From the NCBI RefSeq assembly GCF_013085465.1, contig NZ_CP049838.1, forward strand, positions 4,402,001 to 4,466,000: a stretch of DNA of 64,000 bases. The letters are read 5' to 3'. A program made the translations under genes and the position numbers. How positions within the stretch are numbered: the stretch's first letter is position 1; every line of letters starts with the position of its first letter. The notes under the pieces were generated by a model that was not told the origin of the DNA, did no database searches, and was given only the letters and a program-made list of their open reading frames with translations. This document shows, one piece after another, positions 42,122-51,228 of this stretch. Origin of the DNA: Streptomyces asoensis (lineage in GTDB: Bacteria; Actinomycetota; Actinomycetes; Streptomycetales; Streptomycetaceae).

Positions 42122-43660
42122 TCAGTGGACCATCACCGGCACCGCCGCTTCCTCGCCGTCCTCCGCTCCCGAGCCCGCGACCGGGCCCATGTCCGGCTTG
42201 CCGGCGTTGACGAGGGTCAGGGCGATCGCGGCGGCGGCGACCAGGATGCCGACGGCGAACCAGATGGCGCTGGTGTAGCCGTGCACCATGCCCTCCAGCT
42301 GCACCAGCTGCTGCTGGGGCTTGGAGGTGGCACCGGCGACGTGGTCCTTGATGTACGAGGTCGTCGCGGACGCGGCGATCGTGTTCAGCAGGGCGGTGCC
42401 GATCGCGCCGCCCACCTGCTGCGAGGTGTTGACCATCGCGGAGGCGACACCGGCGTCCCGCGGCTCGATGCCGTACGTGGCCAAAGACATGGCCGGCATG
42501 AACGCCGTACCCATACCGAGGCCGAGCAGCAGCATCGCCGGCATCAGCACGGCCGCGTACGAGGAGTCGATCTCCAGCCGGGTCAGCAGCAGCATGCCCA
42601 GGGCGGCGACCAGGAAGCCGGGGCCCATCAGCAGACGCGGGGCGACCCGGGTCATCAGGCGCGTGCCGATCTGGGTGGAGCCGGTGATCATGCCCGCGAT
42701 CATCGGGAGGAAGGCGAAACCGGTCTTGACCGGCGTGTAGCCCTTCACGATCTGGAGGTAGTAGGTCAGGAAGAGGAACAGACCGAACATCGAGATGATC
42801 GCGAGGCCGAGGGAGAGGTAGATCCCCCCGCGGTTGCGCTCGGTGATCACGCGCAGCGGCAGCAGCGGGGCCTTGACCTTCGACTCGACGATCACGAAGG
42901 CGGCCAGCAGCACGGCGGACGCGACGAACATGCCGATCGTCACGGAGTCGCTCCAGCCCTCGGACTCCGCGCGGGTGAAGCCGTAGACCAGGGAGACCAG
43001 ACCGAGGGTGGACAGGATGACGCCCGGGATGTCGAGAGCGGACCGGTTGCGGCCGCCCTCGGGCTCACGGATGACGAAGTAGGCACCGGCCGCGGCGATG
43101 ATCGCGAACGGGATGTTCACGAAGAACGTCCAGCGCCAGTCCAGGTACTCGGTGAGGAAACCGCCGAGGATGAGGCCGACGGCGCCGCCGCCACCGGCGA
43201 TCGCGCCGTAGATGCCGAAGGCCTTGGCGCGCTCCTTCGCGTCCGTGAACATCACGGCGAGCAGGGAGAGCGCGGCGGGCGCGAGCAGGGCGCCGAACGC
43301 GCCCTGGAGGGCGCGGGCACCGAACATCATCGCCTCGTTGGCGGCGGCGCCGCCGAGCGCGGAGGCCGCGGCGAAGCCGCCCAGACCGACCACGAAGGCG
43401 CGCTTACGGCCCCACAGGTCGGCTATACGGCCGCCGAAGAGCAGCAGACCGCCGAAGGCGAGGGCATAGGCGGTGACGATCCACTGCCGGTTGCCGTCGG
43501 AGATGCCCAGGTCCTGCTGGGCGGAGGGCATCGCGATGTTCACGATGGTGGCGTCGAGGACGACCATCAGCTGGGCGAGGGCGATGAACGCCAGCGCTTT
43601 CCAGCGGTTGGCGTCCGGGCCGCCCGTCTTACCGGGGGCCTTCTGGGCTGTTTCAGACAT
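42122..43660 (-). CDS. DHA2-family MFS exporter
   Basis: 512 residues, ATG start. Motif D1 VVLDATIVNIAMPSAQQDLG, motif A GGRIADLWGRKRAFVVG and motif C GGGGAVGLILGGFLTEYLDWRW; about 14 helices. Related to EmrB/QacA and actinorhodin-type exporters. Located just downstream of a TetR-type gene in the same direction, with a 230-bp gap that holds a possible operator, so substrate-induced derepression is likely. Confidence 0.92.
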   Translation of the reverse strand: MSETAQKAPGKTGGPDANRWKALAFIALAQLMVVLDATIVNIAMPSAQQDLGISDGNRQWIVTAYALAFGGLLLFGGRIADLWGRKRAFVVGLGGFAAASALGGAAANEAMMFGARALQGAFGALLAPAALSLLAVMFTDAKERAKAFGIYGAIAGGGGAVGLILGGFLTEYLDWRWTFFVNIPFAIIAAAGAYFVIREPEGGRNRSALDIPGVILSTLGLVSLVYGFTRAESEGWSDSVTIGMFVASAVLLAAFVIVESKVKAPLLPLRVITERNRGGIYLSLGLAIISMFGLFLFLTYYLQIVKGYTPVKTGFAFLPMIAGMITGSTQIGTRLMTRVAPRLLMGPGFLVAALGMLLLTRLEIDSSYAAVLMPAMLLLGLGMGTAFMPAMSLATYGIEPRDAGVASAMVNTSQQVGGAIGTALLNTIAASATTSYIKDHVAGATSKPQQQLVQLEGMVHGYTSAIWFAVGILVAAAAIALTLVNAGKPDMGPVAGSGAEDGEEAAVPVMVH

Positions 43661-43879
43661 GGGGATACCCGCTTCGGGACTTCGTGACGGAAAAGAAGTG
43701 AGGTAAAAGGTGGCTCGTCGGCACTGACGGGCCGTTGCTCGACAGGCGTGATGACTCGTGGGGATCGGCGATGGCCGCCTGCGGTCGCCGACGGCAAGTG
43801 AGGGCGACCGAGGCCACCAGGGATCACCGAGGACTGGCGACCACCGGTGAGGGTGATGACGACTGCTGCTGCGGTTCCA

Positions 43880-43894
43880 TGAACCGATCGTTCA
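43880..43894. promoter_or_regulatory. TGAAC-CGATC-GTTCA site at end of tetR
   Basis: Perfect 5-bp arms with a CGATC centre, overlapping the tetR stop codon and lying 220 bp upstream of the exporter start. Candidate operator for the exporter. Confidence 0.35.
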
Positions 43895-44539
43895 GGCCTG
43901 GCGCAGATCCTCCATGGTCACGGCCGAACCCGGCAGGACCGAAGGGGCCGGGGCCCGCAGTCCGTCCAGGAAGAGCTGAAGATGGCGGTGGACGAAGCGG
44001 TCGGCGTTCAGGCAGCCGGTACCGGCCGGGGGTCGGCTGAGCTGGGCCACCGCGATCATCACGTCCCCCACGCCGACGTCGGGCCTGAGCTGCCCGGCCG
44101 CCTTCGCACGGTCCATGACTTCCTCGATGATCCGCTCGACCCGTTCGCGCGCGGCTTCGAGGTCGGGGTGGTGCTCGTCGAAGGTGCTGGAGATCATCGG
44201 GCACAGCGCGCTGAGCCGCTCCTCGGCGGAGGCGTGCACGAACCGTTCCAGCGCCCCGAACGCGTCGCTCTCGGCGAGGGCGACCTGTCCGGCCTGGACC
44301 ATGCGGTCCAGCACCGAGCAGACGACCTCACGCACCAAGGCGTCACGGTCGGGGAAGTTGCGGTACACCGTGGCATTGCCGACGCCGGCCCGGCGGGCGA
44401 TCTCGTCGAGCGGCACATCGGCACCGAACTCGACGAACATCTCGCGGGCGGCGATGACGATCCGCTCCCGGTTGCGCAGAGCGTCGGCACGGGGCCGGTT
44501 CACCTTGCGCACGGTGGGGGTGGCGGTCGCGGTCTGCAC
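43892..44539 (-). CDS. TetR family repressor
   Basis: 215 residues from GTG with AAGGAG upstream. Helix-turn-helix: RERIVIAAREMFVEFGADVPLDEIARRAGVGNATVYRNFPDRDAL in outline, followed by a TetR C-terminal domain. It lies upstream of the DHA2 exporter in the same orientation and probably represses it. Confidence 0.9.
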   Translation of the reverse strand: MQTATATPTVRKVNRPRADALRNRERIVIAAREMFVEFGADVPLDEIARRAGVGNATVYRNFPDRDALVREVVCSVLDRMVQAGQVALAESDAFGALERFVHASAEERLSALCPMISSTFDEHHPDLEAARERVERIIEEVMDRAKAAGQLRPDVGVGDVMIAVAQLSRPPAGTGCLNADRFVHRHLQLFLDGLRAPAPSVLPGSAVTMEDLRQA

Positions 44540-44911
44540 GGCGCACTCCTTCTGACGTGTCGGGACGTTTCGAGACTGAAGACGATCCGGGGATCGACTC
44601 CCCGTTTCGCTCGGACACATGGCTAAACGGGGATGGCGTCCCCGGATATTTCCCAAACCCAGAAGTTTCTCGATGTGACGTGGGTCACACCTCGAGCAGG
44701 GCAGCCGCGGGCGGGCTGCACAGCCGGGGCCGGGGCGGCCAGGAACGGGTGTGACCAGGGGATGTGGGCGCTCGGACGGGACCGCCGCGGCCGTACCGGT
44801 CGGTAATCCACGATCGGTCTCCTCCAGCGCGCGCCCGCGTGCACCCCGTCGGAGGGTGATCGAAAGGGTGCAGCCGGTGATCGGTGGCTGCCTGGAGCGA
44901 AAGGCCCCTGC
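44540..44911. other. 372-bp regulatory gap between tetR and M6 protease
   Basis: No gene seen. It contains TGTGA-CGTGGG-TCACA at 44674-44689 and GC-rich sequence before the protease start. Confidence 0.5.
44674..44689. promoter_or_regulatory. TGTGA-N6-TCACA site (Crp- or Rex-like)
   Basis: TGTGACGTGGGTCACA is an exact match to the TGTGA-N6-TCACA core bound by Crp/Fnr-type regulators, and shares the outer bases of the Streptomyces Rex operator. It lies 135 bp upstream of tetR and 223 bp upstream of the protease gene. Confidence 0.5.
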
Positions 44912-46237
44912 ATGCAGCCGCAGCCCCTGCGCACCACCCCGGCCCGCGCAGGCGAGCCACTCCGCCGTCGGATACGCCCGCGTCGCGTCGCCGCCCTCGC
45001 CTCCGTCTCCGTGCTGACGCTCGCGGTCAGCACGTCGGCCGGGTCCGGACACCTCGCGCCGGCCCCCGGTGCGAGGACGGCCGGCGCGGGTCCCGTCTCC
45101 CTGGCCCGCTCCTCCGCCCTCGCCCCCTGCATGATCAACGGCCGCGCCACCGTCCAGATGTCCGAGGGCCTGCCCACGCCGGGCGGCTACTCCCGCTCCA
45201 CCGGCACCGTCCGCGCCCTCACCCTGATGATCGACTTCTCCGACGCGCCCGGCCGGGGCAGCGCGCTGAGCCGCTATCACGAGTTCTTCCCGCAGACCGA
45301 GGAATGGTTCCGCACGGCGTCCTACGGCCGCCTCGACTACCGCGCCGAGACTCCGATCCGACGCTGGCTGCGCATGCCCAAGTCGTTCCGCGAATACGGC
45401 ATAGAGCGCGGCGCGCCCTTCGACCCCGGCTACCGCCAACTCGTCCAGGACATCGTGGCCTCCGCCGACCCGAAGGTGGACTTCCGCTCGTACGACCTCC
45501 TGAACGTGCTGGTCACCCCGAACGCGGGCCCCTCCGCCCTCGACACGGTCCTTTCGGTGACGTTCGCCGGCAACGGTGAGGCCCCCGTCGCCGACGGGGT
45601 CACCGTGGCGAACGCGTCCTTCGTCTACTCCCGCCAGGACGACGGCTCAGGCACCTACGACCGCACCGGCTACCGCGTCCTCCCCCACGAGAACGGCCAT
45701 GTCTTCGGCCTGCCCGACCTCTACACCCAGGAGGGCGGAGGCGCCGTCGGCCACTGGGACATCATGAGCGAGGACTGGGGCGCCAACAACGATCTGCTCG
45801 GCTGGCACAAGTGGAAACTGGGCTGGCTGGACGCCTCCCAGATCTCCTGCGCGGCCTCACCGGGCACGACGGAGTACCCCCTGACCCCCCTCTCCCGCAC
45901 GGTCGGCCCGAAGCTGGTCTTCGTCCCGCTCAGCGACCGCACCGGTTACGCCGTCGAACTGCGCGCCCGCGGCGGCAACGACGAGACGGTGTGCCGCCCC
46001 GGCGTCCTCATCTACAAGGTCGACGCCGACGTCGACACCGGCATGGGCCCGGTCACGGTCTACGACTCCCACACCGACAGCGGCGGCTGCACCCGCAGCC
46101 CCAACGTCCACGCGGAACTCTCCGACGCCCCCTTCGCACCGGGCGAGACGTTCAAGGACCCCAAGCGGGGCATCCGCATCTCGGTGGTGGCTGCGGACCT
46201 GAAGGGCGACTACCGCGTACGGGTGAGCCGGGGGTAG
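44912..46237 (+). CDS. Secreted M6-family metalloprotease (immune-inhibitor-A-like)
   Basis: 441 residues, ATG start. Signal peptide: basic RRRIRPRR followed by VAALASVSVLTLAVSTSA, cleaved near residue 43. The zinc site is HENGHVFGLPDLY with His259, Glu260 and His263, then WDIMSEDWGANNDLLGWHKWKLGWL, typical of M6 domain proteases. The C-terminal part is beta-rich (VELRARGGNDETVC, GVLIYKVDADVDTG). Predicted extracellular; target proteins unknown. Confidence 0.92.
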   Translation: MQPQPLRTTPARAGEPLRRRIRPRRVAALASVSVLTLAVSTSAGSGHLAPAPGARTAGAGPVSLARSSALAPCMINGRATVQMSEGLPTPGGYSRSTGTVRALTLMIDFSDAPGRGSALSRYHEFFPQTEEWFRTASYGRLDYRAETPIRRWLRMPKSFREYGIERGAPFDPGYRQLVQDIVASADPKVDFRSYDLLNVLVTPNAGPSALDTVLSVTFAGNGEAPVADGVTVANASFVYSRQDDGSGTYDRTGYRVLPHENGHVFGLPDLYTQEGGGAVGHWDIMSEDWGANNDLLGWHKWKLGWLDASQISCAASPGTTEYPLTPLSRTVGPKLVFVPLSDRTGYAVELRARGGNDETVCRPGVLIYKVDADVDTGMGPVTVYDSHTDSGGCTRSPNVHAELSDAPFAPGETFKDPKRGIRISVVAADLKGDYRVRVSRG

Positions 46238-46459
46238 CGGACAGGAGACGCGGACGGGCGGTCGGATGGGCGGGGCGTGCGGTCCGCAGACCGACCGGGG
46301 CTACCGTAGGCCTGCCGCGACGCCGTACAACCGCGCACGTACACGCAAACAACCACGCGCGTACACGCGCGCGCGTGTCTGCACCCGGCCGGTACCCACC
46401 GCCACCGCACACCGCCAGTCCACCGCCAGTCCGCCGCCGTATCGGAGAGCCGAGCAGCC

Positions 46460-48073
46460 ATGTCCGCGAAGACGACCGCATCCGCCCCGGGCCCGGCTCC
46501 GGTCCCGACCCCGGAGGCAGGGCAGGCGCCGGCGGAGGCGGTCTCGCCGCTGATCCGCGGGGTCGCCGTGTTGCGGCAGCTGACCGAGGCGGGCGGCACG
46601 ATGAGCCTGAGCGCGCTGGAGCGGACCACCGGCCTGGCCCGCTCCACGGTCGACCGCATCACCGCGACCCTCACCCGCATGGGGTACGTCCGTCTCGACG
46701 GCCGGGACGCGATCCTGACCCCCCACGTCATGGAACTCGGCAACGCCTACCTGGCCGCGCTGCGCCTGCCCGCGCTGCTGTCCGCCCGCGCGGACCGCCT
46801 CGCCGACGACCTGGACGAGTCCGTGTCCCTGGCGGTCGCCGACCGAGACGGCATCCGCTTCATCCACCAGGCGACCCGCCGCCGCGCGATGTCCCTGAGC
46901 TTCCGCATCGGCGACCTGCTCCCGGCCGAACGCACCGCGCCGGGCCAGCTGTTCGCGACGCAGTGGACGGACGAGGAGTGGCGGGCCTGGCGCGCCCGCA
47001 GGACGAGGGACCCGCGGAACCGCGACTTCCCGACCGTGCCGCCGCCGCCCCCACAGAGCGCGTGGAGCGACGAGGACTTCACCCGCAGGGCCGCGCGGGC
47101 GGCGGAGGAGAACTGCGCGCTGGACGACCAGTTGATCGAACCGGGCCTGGTGGCCGTCTCCGTCCCCGTACGGGATCCGCGCACCGCCCGGATCGCGTGC
47201 GTGGCGAACGTCGTCAGCCATACGAGCCGGCACACGTCGGCGGATCTGCGCGAGACTCTCCTGCCCCGCCTTCGTCTGGCCGTGGCGACGATGGAGGAGG
47301 ACCTGCGCCGGGCACCGCGCCCCGAGCCGGGCCCGTCCCCCGCGGGACTGGCGACCTGGACGGGCGCGTCGAAGCAGGAACTGGGCCGCGAGTTCATCGA
47401 GTCCCTCGCCCGGGGCCTGACCGTCCTGGCGGCCTTCGACGAGGGCCGGGCGGAGCTGACCCTCACGGAGGTCGCGAAGGCGACCGGCCTGGCGAGGGCG
47501 ACGGCCCGCCGCGCCCTGATCACCTACGAACACCTGGGCCTGGTGACCCCCACCCCCCACCGCACGTTCGCCCTCACCCCCCAGGTCCTCTCCCTGGGCT
47601 TCCCGCCCCTCTCCCGCACGTCCCTCCCCCGGATCGCGGCTCCCCACCTGACGACACTGACGGACGCCATCCAGGAGACGACCTCCCTGGCGGTCCTGAC
47701 CGAACGCGGCGACGAGATCCAGTACACGGCCCGGGCGACCGCGAACCACGTCATGAGCGTGGACATCGCAGTGGGCACACGCCTCCCGGCCCCCTCCACA
47801 TCACTGGGCCGCCTCCTCCTGACCGACCACGCAGCGGCGGGGGCCCACGCCCTCGTCGACGAGGAACTGGAACAGGGCGTACGCGCGATCGCGGTCCCGA
47901 TCCACGACCGGGACGGCCGGGTGATCGCCGCCCTCAACGCGGCGACCCACGTCGCCCGTCGCACGGCCGAGGAGTGCGTCCACGACATCCTCCCGGCCCT
48001 GCTCTCCACCGCCTCCCACATCGAGACAGACCTCCACACAGCCGCCCGCTTCACCCACGTCCCCCTGACCTGA
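46460..48073 (+). CDS. Double-length IclR family regulator
   Basis: 537 residues. Two complete IclR units are fused: helix-turn-helix 1 RGVAVLRQLTEAGGTMSLSALERTTGLARSTVD (about residues 33-65) with effector domain to about 275, then RGLTVLAAFDEGRAELTLTEVAKATGLARATARRAL in outline (about 318-355) with a second effector domain. Single IclR proteins are about 250 residues. Similar doubled proteins occur in regulators of aromatic (beta-ketoadipate-type) catabolism in actinobacteria, but no catabolic genes are adjacent. The target is unknown. Confidence 0.87.
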   Translation: MSAKTTASAPGPAPVPTPEAGQAPAEAVSPLIRGVAVLRQLTEAGGTMSLSALERTTGLARSTVDRITATLTRMGYVRLDGRDAILTPHVMELGNAYLAALRLPALLSARADRLADDLDESVSLAVADRDGIRFIHQATRRRAMSLSFRIGDLLPAERTAPGQLFATQWTDEEWRAWRARRTRDPRNRDFPTVPPPPPQSAWSDEDFTRRAARAAEENCALDDQLIEPGLVAVSVPVRDPRTARIACVANVVSHTSRHTSADLRETLLPRLRLAVATMEEDLRRAPRPEPGPSPAGLATWTGASKQELGREFIESLARGLTVLAAFDEGRAELTLTEVAKATGLARATARRALITYEHLGLVTPTPHRTFALTPQVLSLGFPPLSRTSLPRIAAPHLTTLTDAIQETTSLAVLTERGDEIQYTARATANHVMSVDIAVGTRLPAPSTSLGRLLLTDHAAAGAHALVDEELEQGVRAIAVPIHDRDGRVIAALNAATHVARRTAEECVHDILPALLSTASHIETDLHTAARFTHVPLT

Positions 48074-48127
48074 CCCCTGCACCCCAACTCGACGCCCCCA
48101 GGCAGGCCGACCACAGGCACGGTGGTC

Positions 48128-48154
48128 CGACGGCACGGGTGCGCCGTGCCGTCG
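48128..48154 (+). terminator. Hairpin terminator after IclR gene
   Basis: CGACGGCACGG and CCGTGCCGTCG form an 11-bp perfect stem with a 5-nt loop. A TAGGAT hexamer just after it (48162-48167) may be the -10 box of the next gene. Confidence 0.65.
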
Positions 48155-48194
48155 TACTACCTAGGATGAAGGCACTGCGGCACAGGGGGGACTG

Positions 48195-48644
48195 ATGACC
48201 ACACTGGGCGAAGCGGGTCCGGGGGCCGTGAACGGGCCGGTGTCGTTGGGCGGCGACCGTCTCAAGCATCTGGAGTTCTTACAGGCCGTCATCACGCGAT
48301 TGTCGAACCATTCCTTTCTGGTCAAAGGATGGGCTCTGACACTGGCGGCCGGGTTCTTCGCCGTCTCCTCCAGCCAGCAGAGCTGGCAGGTGGCCGCGAG
48401 CGGGCTGGTGCCGCTGGCATGCTTCTGGTTCCTGGACGGCCTGTTCCTCCGCCAGGAACGCCTCTTCCGGTTCCTGTACGACGACGTACGGCGCCCCGAG
48501 GTCGAGGTGGAGAACCTGTCCATGAACGTGGGACCGTACCTCGGGCGGATCAGCTGGCTCGAGGCGACGTTCTCCCGGACGCTCCAACTCTTCTACGGGG
48601 CCTTGCTGGTCGCCGACTCGGCGCTCGTCGCCGTCAACCTGTGA
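48195..48644 (+). CDS. Small two-to-three-helix membrane protein, TTA codon, function unknown
   Basis: 149 residues, ATG after a G-rich ribosome site. The motif HLEFLQAVITRLSNHSFLVKG at residues 25-45 precedes two hydrophobic segments (WALTLAAGFFAVSS and VAASGLVPLACFWFLDGLFL); a third is at the C-terminus (LFYGALLVADSALVAV). Similar short proteins are seen beside TIR and NTPase genes in bacterial defence-type loci. A TTA codon lies at 48279. It is convergent with the TIR-like/SEFIR gene, which may be its partner; function not established. Confidence 0.75.
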   Translation: MTTLGEAGPGAVNGPVSLGGDRLKHLEFLQAVITRLSNHSFLVKGWALTLAAGFFAVSSSQQSWQVAASGLVPLACFWFLDGLFLRQERLFRFLYDDVRRPEVEVENLSMNVGPYLGRISWLEATFSRTLQLFYGALLVADSALVAVNL

Positions 48645-48674
48645 CGAGCCGACTCCGCCCCGCTCCTCCCGGCA

Positions 48675-49769
48675 TCATCGCGGTGCTCGGGGCGCCTTGC
48701 TCTTGACGTAGTCGACGAGTTCCGGCAGATCCCCCTCTCCCGTCTCCGGATCCACGGTGTAGAGGGTCGGACCGCGCAGGAAGTCGGGCACGTACGCCCT
48801 GCCGTGCTCGGGGAAGGACACCAGCAGTATGCGCTCGTACCACTGACGGTCGGTCACCCGCTCGTCGAGGATGAAGTCGGCCTCGTACCCCACCCCGTCT
48901 CCCTTGCCCGGCGCCTCTTCGTGCTCGGCCCGGCGCTTGTAGGCGGGTGAGACGACCGCGAGGACGAAGTCCACCTCGTTGAACTGCTTGCGCATCCACC
49001 GCGGCCAGTGCTGAGGCCCCTTGCGGTGCGCGGCCGTGTCCATGCGCGCGTCGATCCCCTCGGCGTGCAGCCGGTGGTACAGGGCCTCGACCTTGCCTTT
49101 GTGGACGTCGCCGTCCTCCTCGTGGGCGTAGGAGAGGAACACGGACGGTCTGTCCGGGTCCTCCTCCGCTCTCCGCGGCTGGGGCACCTTCGCTTGAGAA
49201 GCCCGCGCGACGGCCGCGTCGCGGGGGAACGGTATTGCCAGCTCGGGCAGTTCGCCCAACAGCACCTCGGGCGGGCTGCATTCGCGTCCGACGCAGACGG
49301 CGGCGGCGATGTCGTCGACGGCGTCGCGGTACGCCCTGGAGCGCGCGCCCTCCTCGCGGAGGATGCCGTAGACGCCCTTGGAGGCATAGCCGTCCGTGAC
49401 CTCGCCGCTGATGATGGGGGCGAGGGGGAGGCGGGAGGGCGGGTCGGCCGGCTGCCAGCGCACCAGGACACGGGAAGGCGGGCAGGAGGGGCGGAACTGG
49501 GCCGGCACCAGGTGCAGCCGGTGTTCGAACACCGCCCAGTCGGATCCGCAGCCCTGGTCCTGGTAGTACGCGCCCGAGCACAGGGCGACGAAAACCCGGG
49601 TCTCGGCGATCAGCGGGCTGTTGATGTCGCCCTGACCGCCAGGGCACATGGCCGCCTCGACCGCGCGGCCCCTGCGCCGTGTCACCGCCTCGGCCAGGTC
49701 CGTGTGGAATCGCGCCGCATAGGCCCGGTGCTCCTCGGCGGCGAAACTCGTGATGAAGTCGTTGACCAT
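48675..49769 (-). CDS. TIR-like plus SEFIR domain protein
   Basis: 364 residues from ATG with GAAGGG upstream. Residues 3-110 are a TIR-like domain of the FxsC type: NDFITSFAAEEHRAYAARFH, then FVALCSGAYYQDQGCGSDWAVFEHRL. Residues 210-330 are a SEFIR domain: PSVFLSYAHEEDGDVHKGKVEALYHRL, GIDARMDTAAHRKGPQHWPRW and VLAVVSPAYKRRAE. Such domains mediate signalling complexes or act as NADases; a catalytic Glu was not confirmed. Divergent from fxsB and convergent with the small membrane protein. Confidence 0.82.
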   Translation of the reverse strand: MVNDFITSFAAEEHRAYAARFHTDLAEAVTRRRGRAVEAAMCPGGQGDINSPLIAETRVFVALCSGAYYQDQGCGSDWAVFEHRLHLVPAQFRPSCPPSRVLVRWQPADPPSRLPLAPIISGEVTDGYASKGVYGILREEGARSRAYRDAVDDIAAAVCVGRECSPPEVLLGELPELAIPFPRDAAVARASQAKVPQPRRAEEDPDRPSVFLSYAHEEDGDVHKGKVEALYHRLHAEGIDARMDTAAHRKGPQHWPRWMRKQFNEVDFVLAVVSPAYKRRAEHEEAPGKGDGVGYEADFILDERVTDRQWYERILLVSFPEHGRAYVPDFLRGPTLYTVDPETGEGDLPELVDYVKSKAPRAPR

Positions 49770-49801
49770 GCGCAACCCTTCACTGCCTTTGCCCCGCGAC
49801 A

Positions 49802-49815
49802 GGCGTGGTCACGCC
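49802..49815. promoter_or_regulatory. Palindrome GGCGTG-GT-CACGCC between TIR-SEFIR gene and fxsB
   Basis: Perfect 6-bp arms flanked by an A5 run on the plus strand, in the 121-bp divergent promoter region. Candidate operator for both transcripts. Confidence 0.4.
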
Positions 49816-49890
49816 AAAAAGGGCCTGACGTTGGCCAGTTGGCTGCTCATGGGACACCGGTCGTTCCTCGTACGCTGAGCGGGGGGACCC

Positions 49891-51228
49891 ATGTCGCTGC
49901 GCCGTCCGCCGCTCCGGCGTGGTACCGAGCCGACCCCCGGACGACGATCGGGGGGTCGGATGCAGGGAACTTCGCCGAGCCTTGACACTACGACATCGGC
50001 GGCCGTCCGGAACAGTCGGCAGGGGCCGACTTGGGACGACTCCACACCACCCCCAAATCATTGGCCAGAACCTCGGATTTCCGTTACCGAGGACGGCAGG
50101 ACGACGCTCCGGGCATTCGATCAATTCATCGTCAAGCTGTGCAGCCGGTGCAATCTTTCCTGCGACTACTGCTATGTCTATGAATTACGTGACTCGGGAT
50201 GGCGGGAACGCCCGCGGATCATGTCCCTGCCGGTCCGCGAACGGCTCGTCTCCCGAATCGCCGAGCATGCGCGACGGCATCGCCTCGACCGCGTCCGGGT
50301 GCTCCTGCACGGCGGGGAGCCACTGCTCGCCGGACCCCGGGTGATCGTCGACTTCGTCACGGCGGTCCGCCGGGCCCTGCTCGGGACCGGAACCGAGGTG
50401 GACCTGGCGCTTCAGACCAACGGCGTCCTGCTCAGCGAGGAGCTACTGGACCTGCTGCTGGAGCTGGACGTGCGGGTGGGGGTCAGCCTGGACGGCTACG
50501 TCGAGGCACACGACCGGCACCGGCATCGGCGCGGGCGGGGCTCCGGCGCCGACAGGGGCAGTCATGCCGGGGTGACCGCCGCGCTCGGTCTGCTGGGCAG
50601 TGCGCGCTACCGGCCGCTGTTCGGCGGTCTGCTGTGCACGATCGACCCGGCGAACGATCCGGTGCGCACCTTCGACGCCCTCGCCGCCCACCGCCCACCC
50701 GCCGCCGACTTCCTCCTGCCACACGGGACTTGGGACCATCCACCGGCCGGCGCGGGCGGTGACGCAGTGCCGTACGGGGCGTGGCTGTGCGCCGTCCACG
50801 ACCGGTGGCGGGAGACCGGGCGGCCGATGCGGGTCCGGCTCTTCGAATCGGTCGACGCACTGTCCCGGCACGACGGCGGAAGCAGCAGCGAGGTGCTGGG
50901 CACCCTGCCGGCGGCGGCCGTGGCGATCGAGACCGACGGAACGGTTGCGTGGACCGAGTCGCTCAACGCCGTCGCGGAGGGAGCGGCCCACACGGGCGGC
51001 ACGGTATTCAGCCACTCCTTCGACGCCCTGCTGGGTCTCGCCTGTGCGCCGGAGTACGGCGTGGGGTCCCTGTGCCGCGTATGCCGCGAGTGCCCTCTGG
51101 TGCAGGTCTGCGGTGGTGGACTGCGCGCCCACCGCTTCGGACGCGGCCGGGGATTCGCCAACCCGTCCGTCTACTGCAAGGACATCTCCACCCTCATCCG
51201 GCACATCGGAGCCCGGACGGATCAATGA
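49891..51228 (+). CDS. fxsB: FxsB-type radical SAM/SPASM peptide-modifying enzyme
   Basis: 445 residues from ATG (an ATG at residue 24 is possible). Radical SAM cluster Cys87, Cys91, Cys94 in KLCSRCNLSCDYCYVYE, then HGGEPLLAGPRVI and LQTNGVLLSEELLDLL. The C-terminal SPASM-type cysteines are in GSLCRVCRECPLVQVCGGGLRAHRFG and VYCKDI. FxsB enzymes join an aromatic side chain to a residue two places later in FxSxx-COOH peptides, forming a three-residue cyclophane. A TTA codon lies at 50185. Followed by a coupled 29-residue frame and fxsC. The first 65 residues are atypical and may not all be translated. Confidence 0.88.
   Translation: MSLRRPPLRRGTEPTPGRRSGGRMQGTSPSLDTTTSAAVRNSRQGPTWDDSTPPPNHWPEPRISVTEDGRTTLRAFDQFIVKLCSRCNLSCDYCYVYELRDSGWRERPRIMSLPVRERLVSRIAEHARRHRLDRVRVLLHGGEPLLAGPRVIVDFVTAVRRALLGTGTEVDLALQTNGVLLSEELLDLLLELDVRVGVSLDGYVEAHDRHRHRRGRGSGADRGSHAGVTAALGLLGSARYRPLFGGLLCTIDPANDPVRTFDALAAHRPPAADFLLPHGTWDHPPAGAGGDAVPYGAWLCAVHDRWRETGRPMRVRLFESVDALSRHDGGSSSEVLGTLPAAAVAIETDGTVAWTESLNAVAEGAAHTGGTVFSHSFDALLGLACAPEYGVGSLCRVCRECPLVQVCGGGLRAHRFGRGRGFANPSVYCKDISTLIRHIGARTDQ

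Noticed and set aside
42000..43687. Long plus-strand frame opposite the second DHA2 exporter
   Set aside because: Same reason: antisense shadow of a well-supported gene.
49809..50045. Minus-strand frame ending NVRPFLA upstream of the TIR-SEFIR gene, as an FxsA candidate
   Set aside because: The Phe is three residues from the end, not five, and there is no FxS motif.
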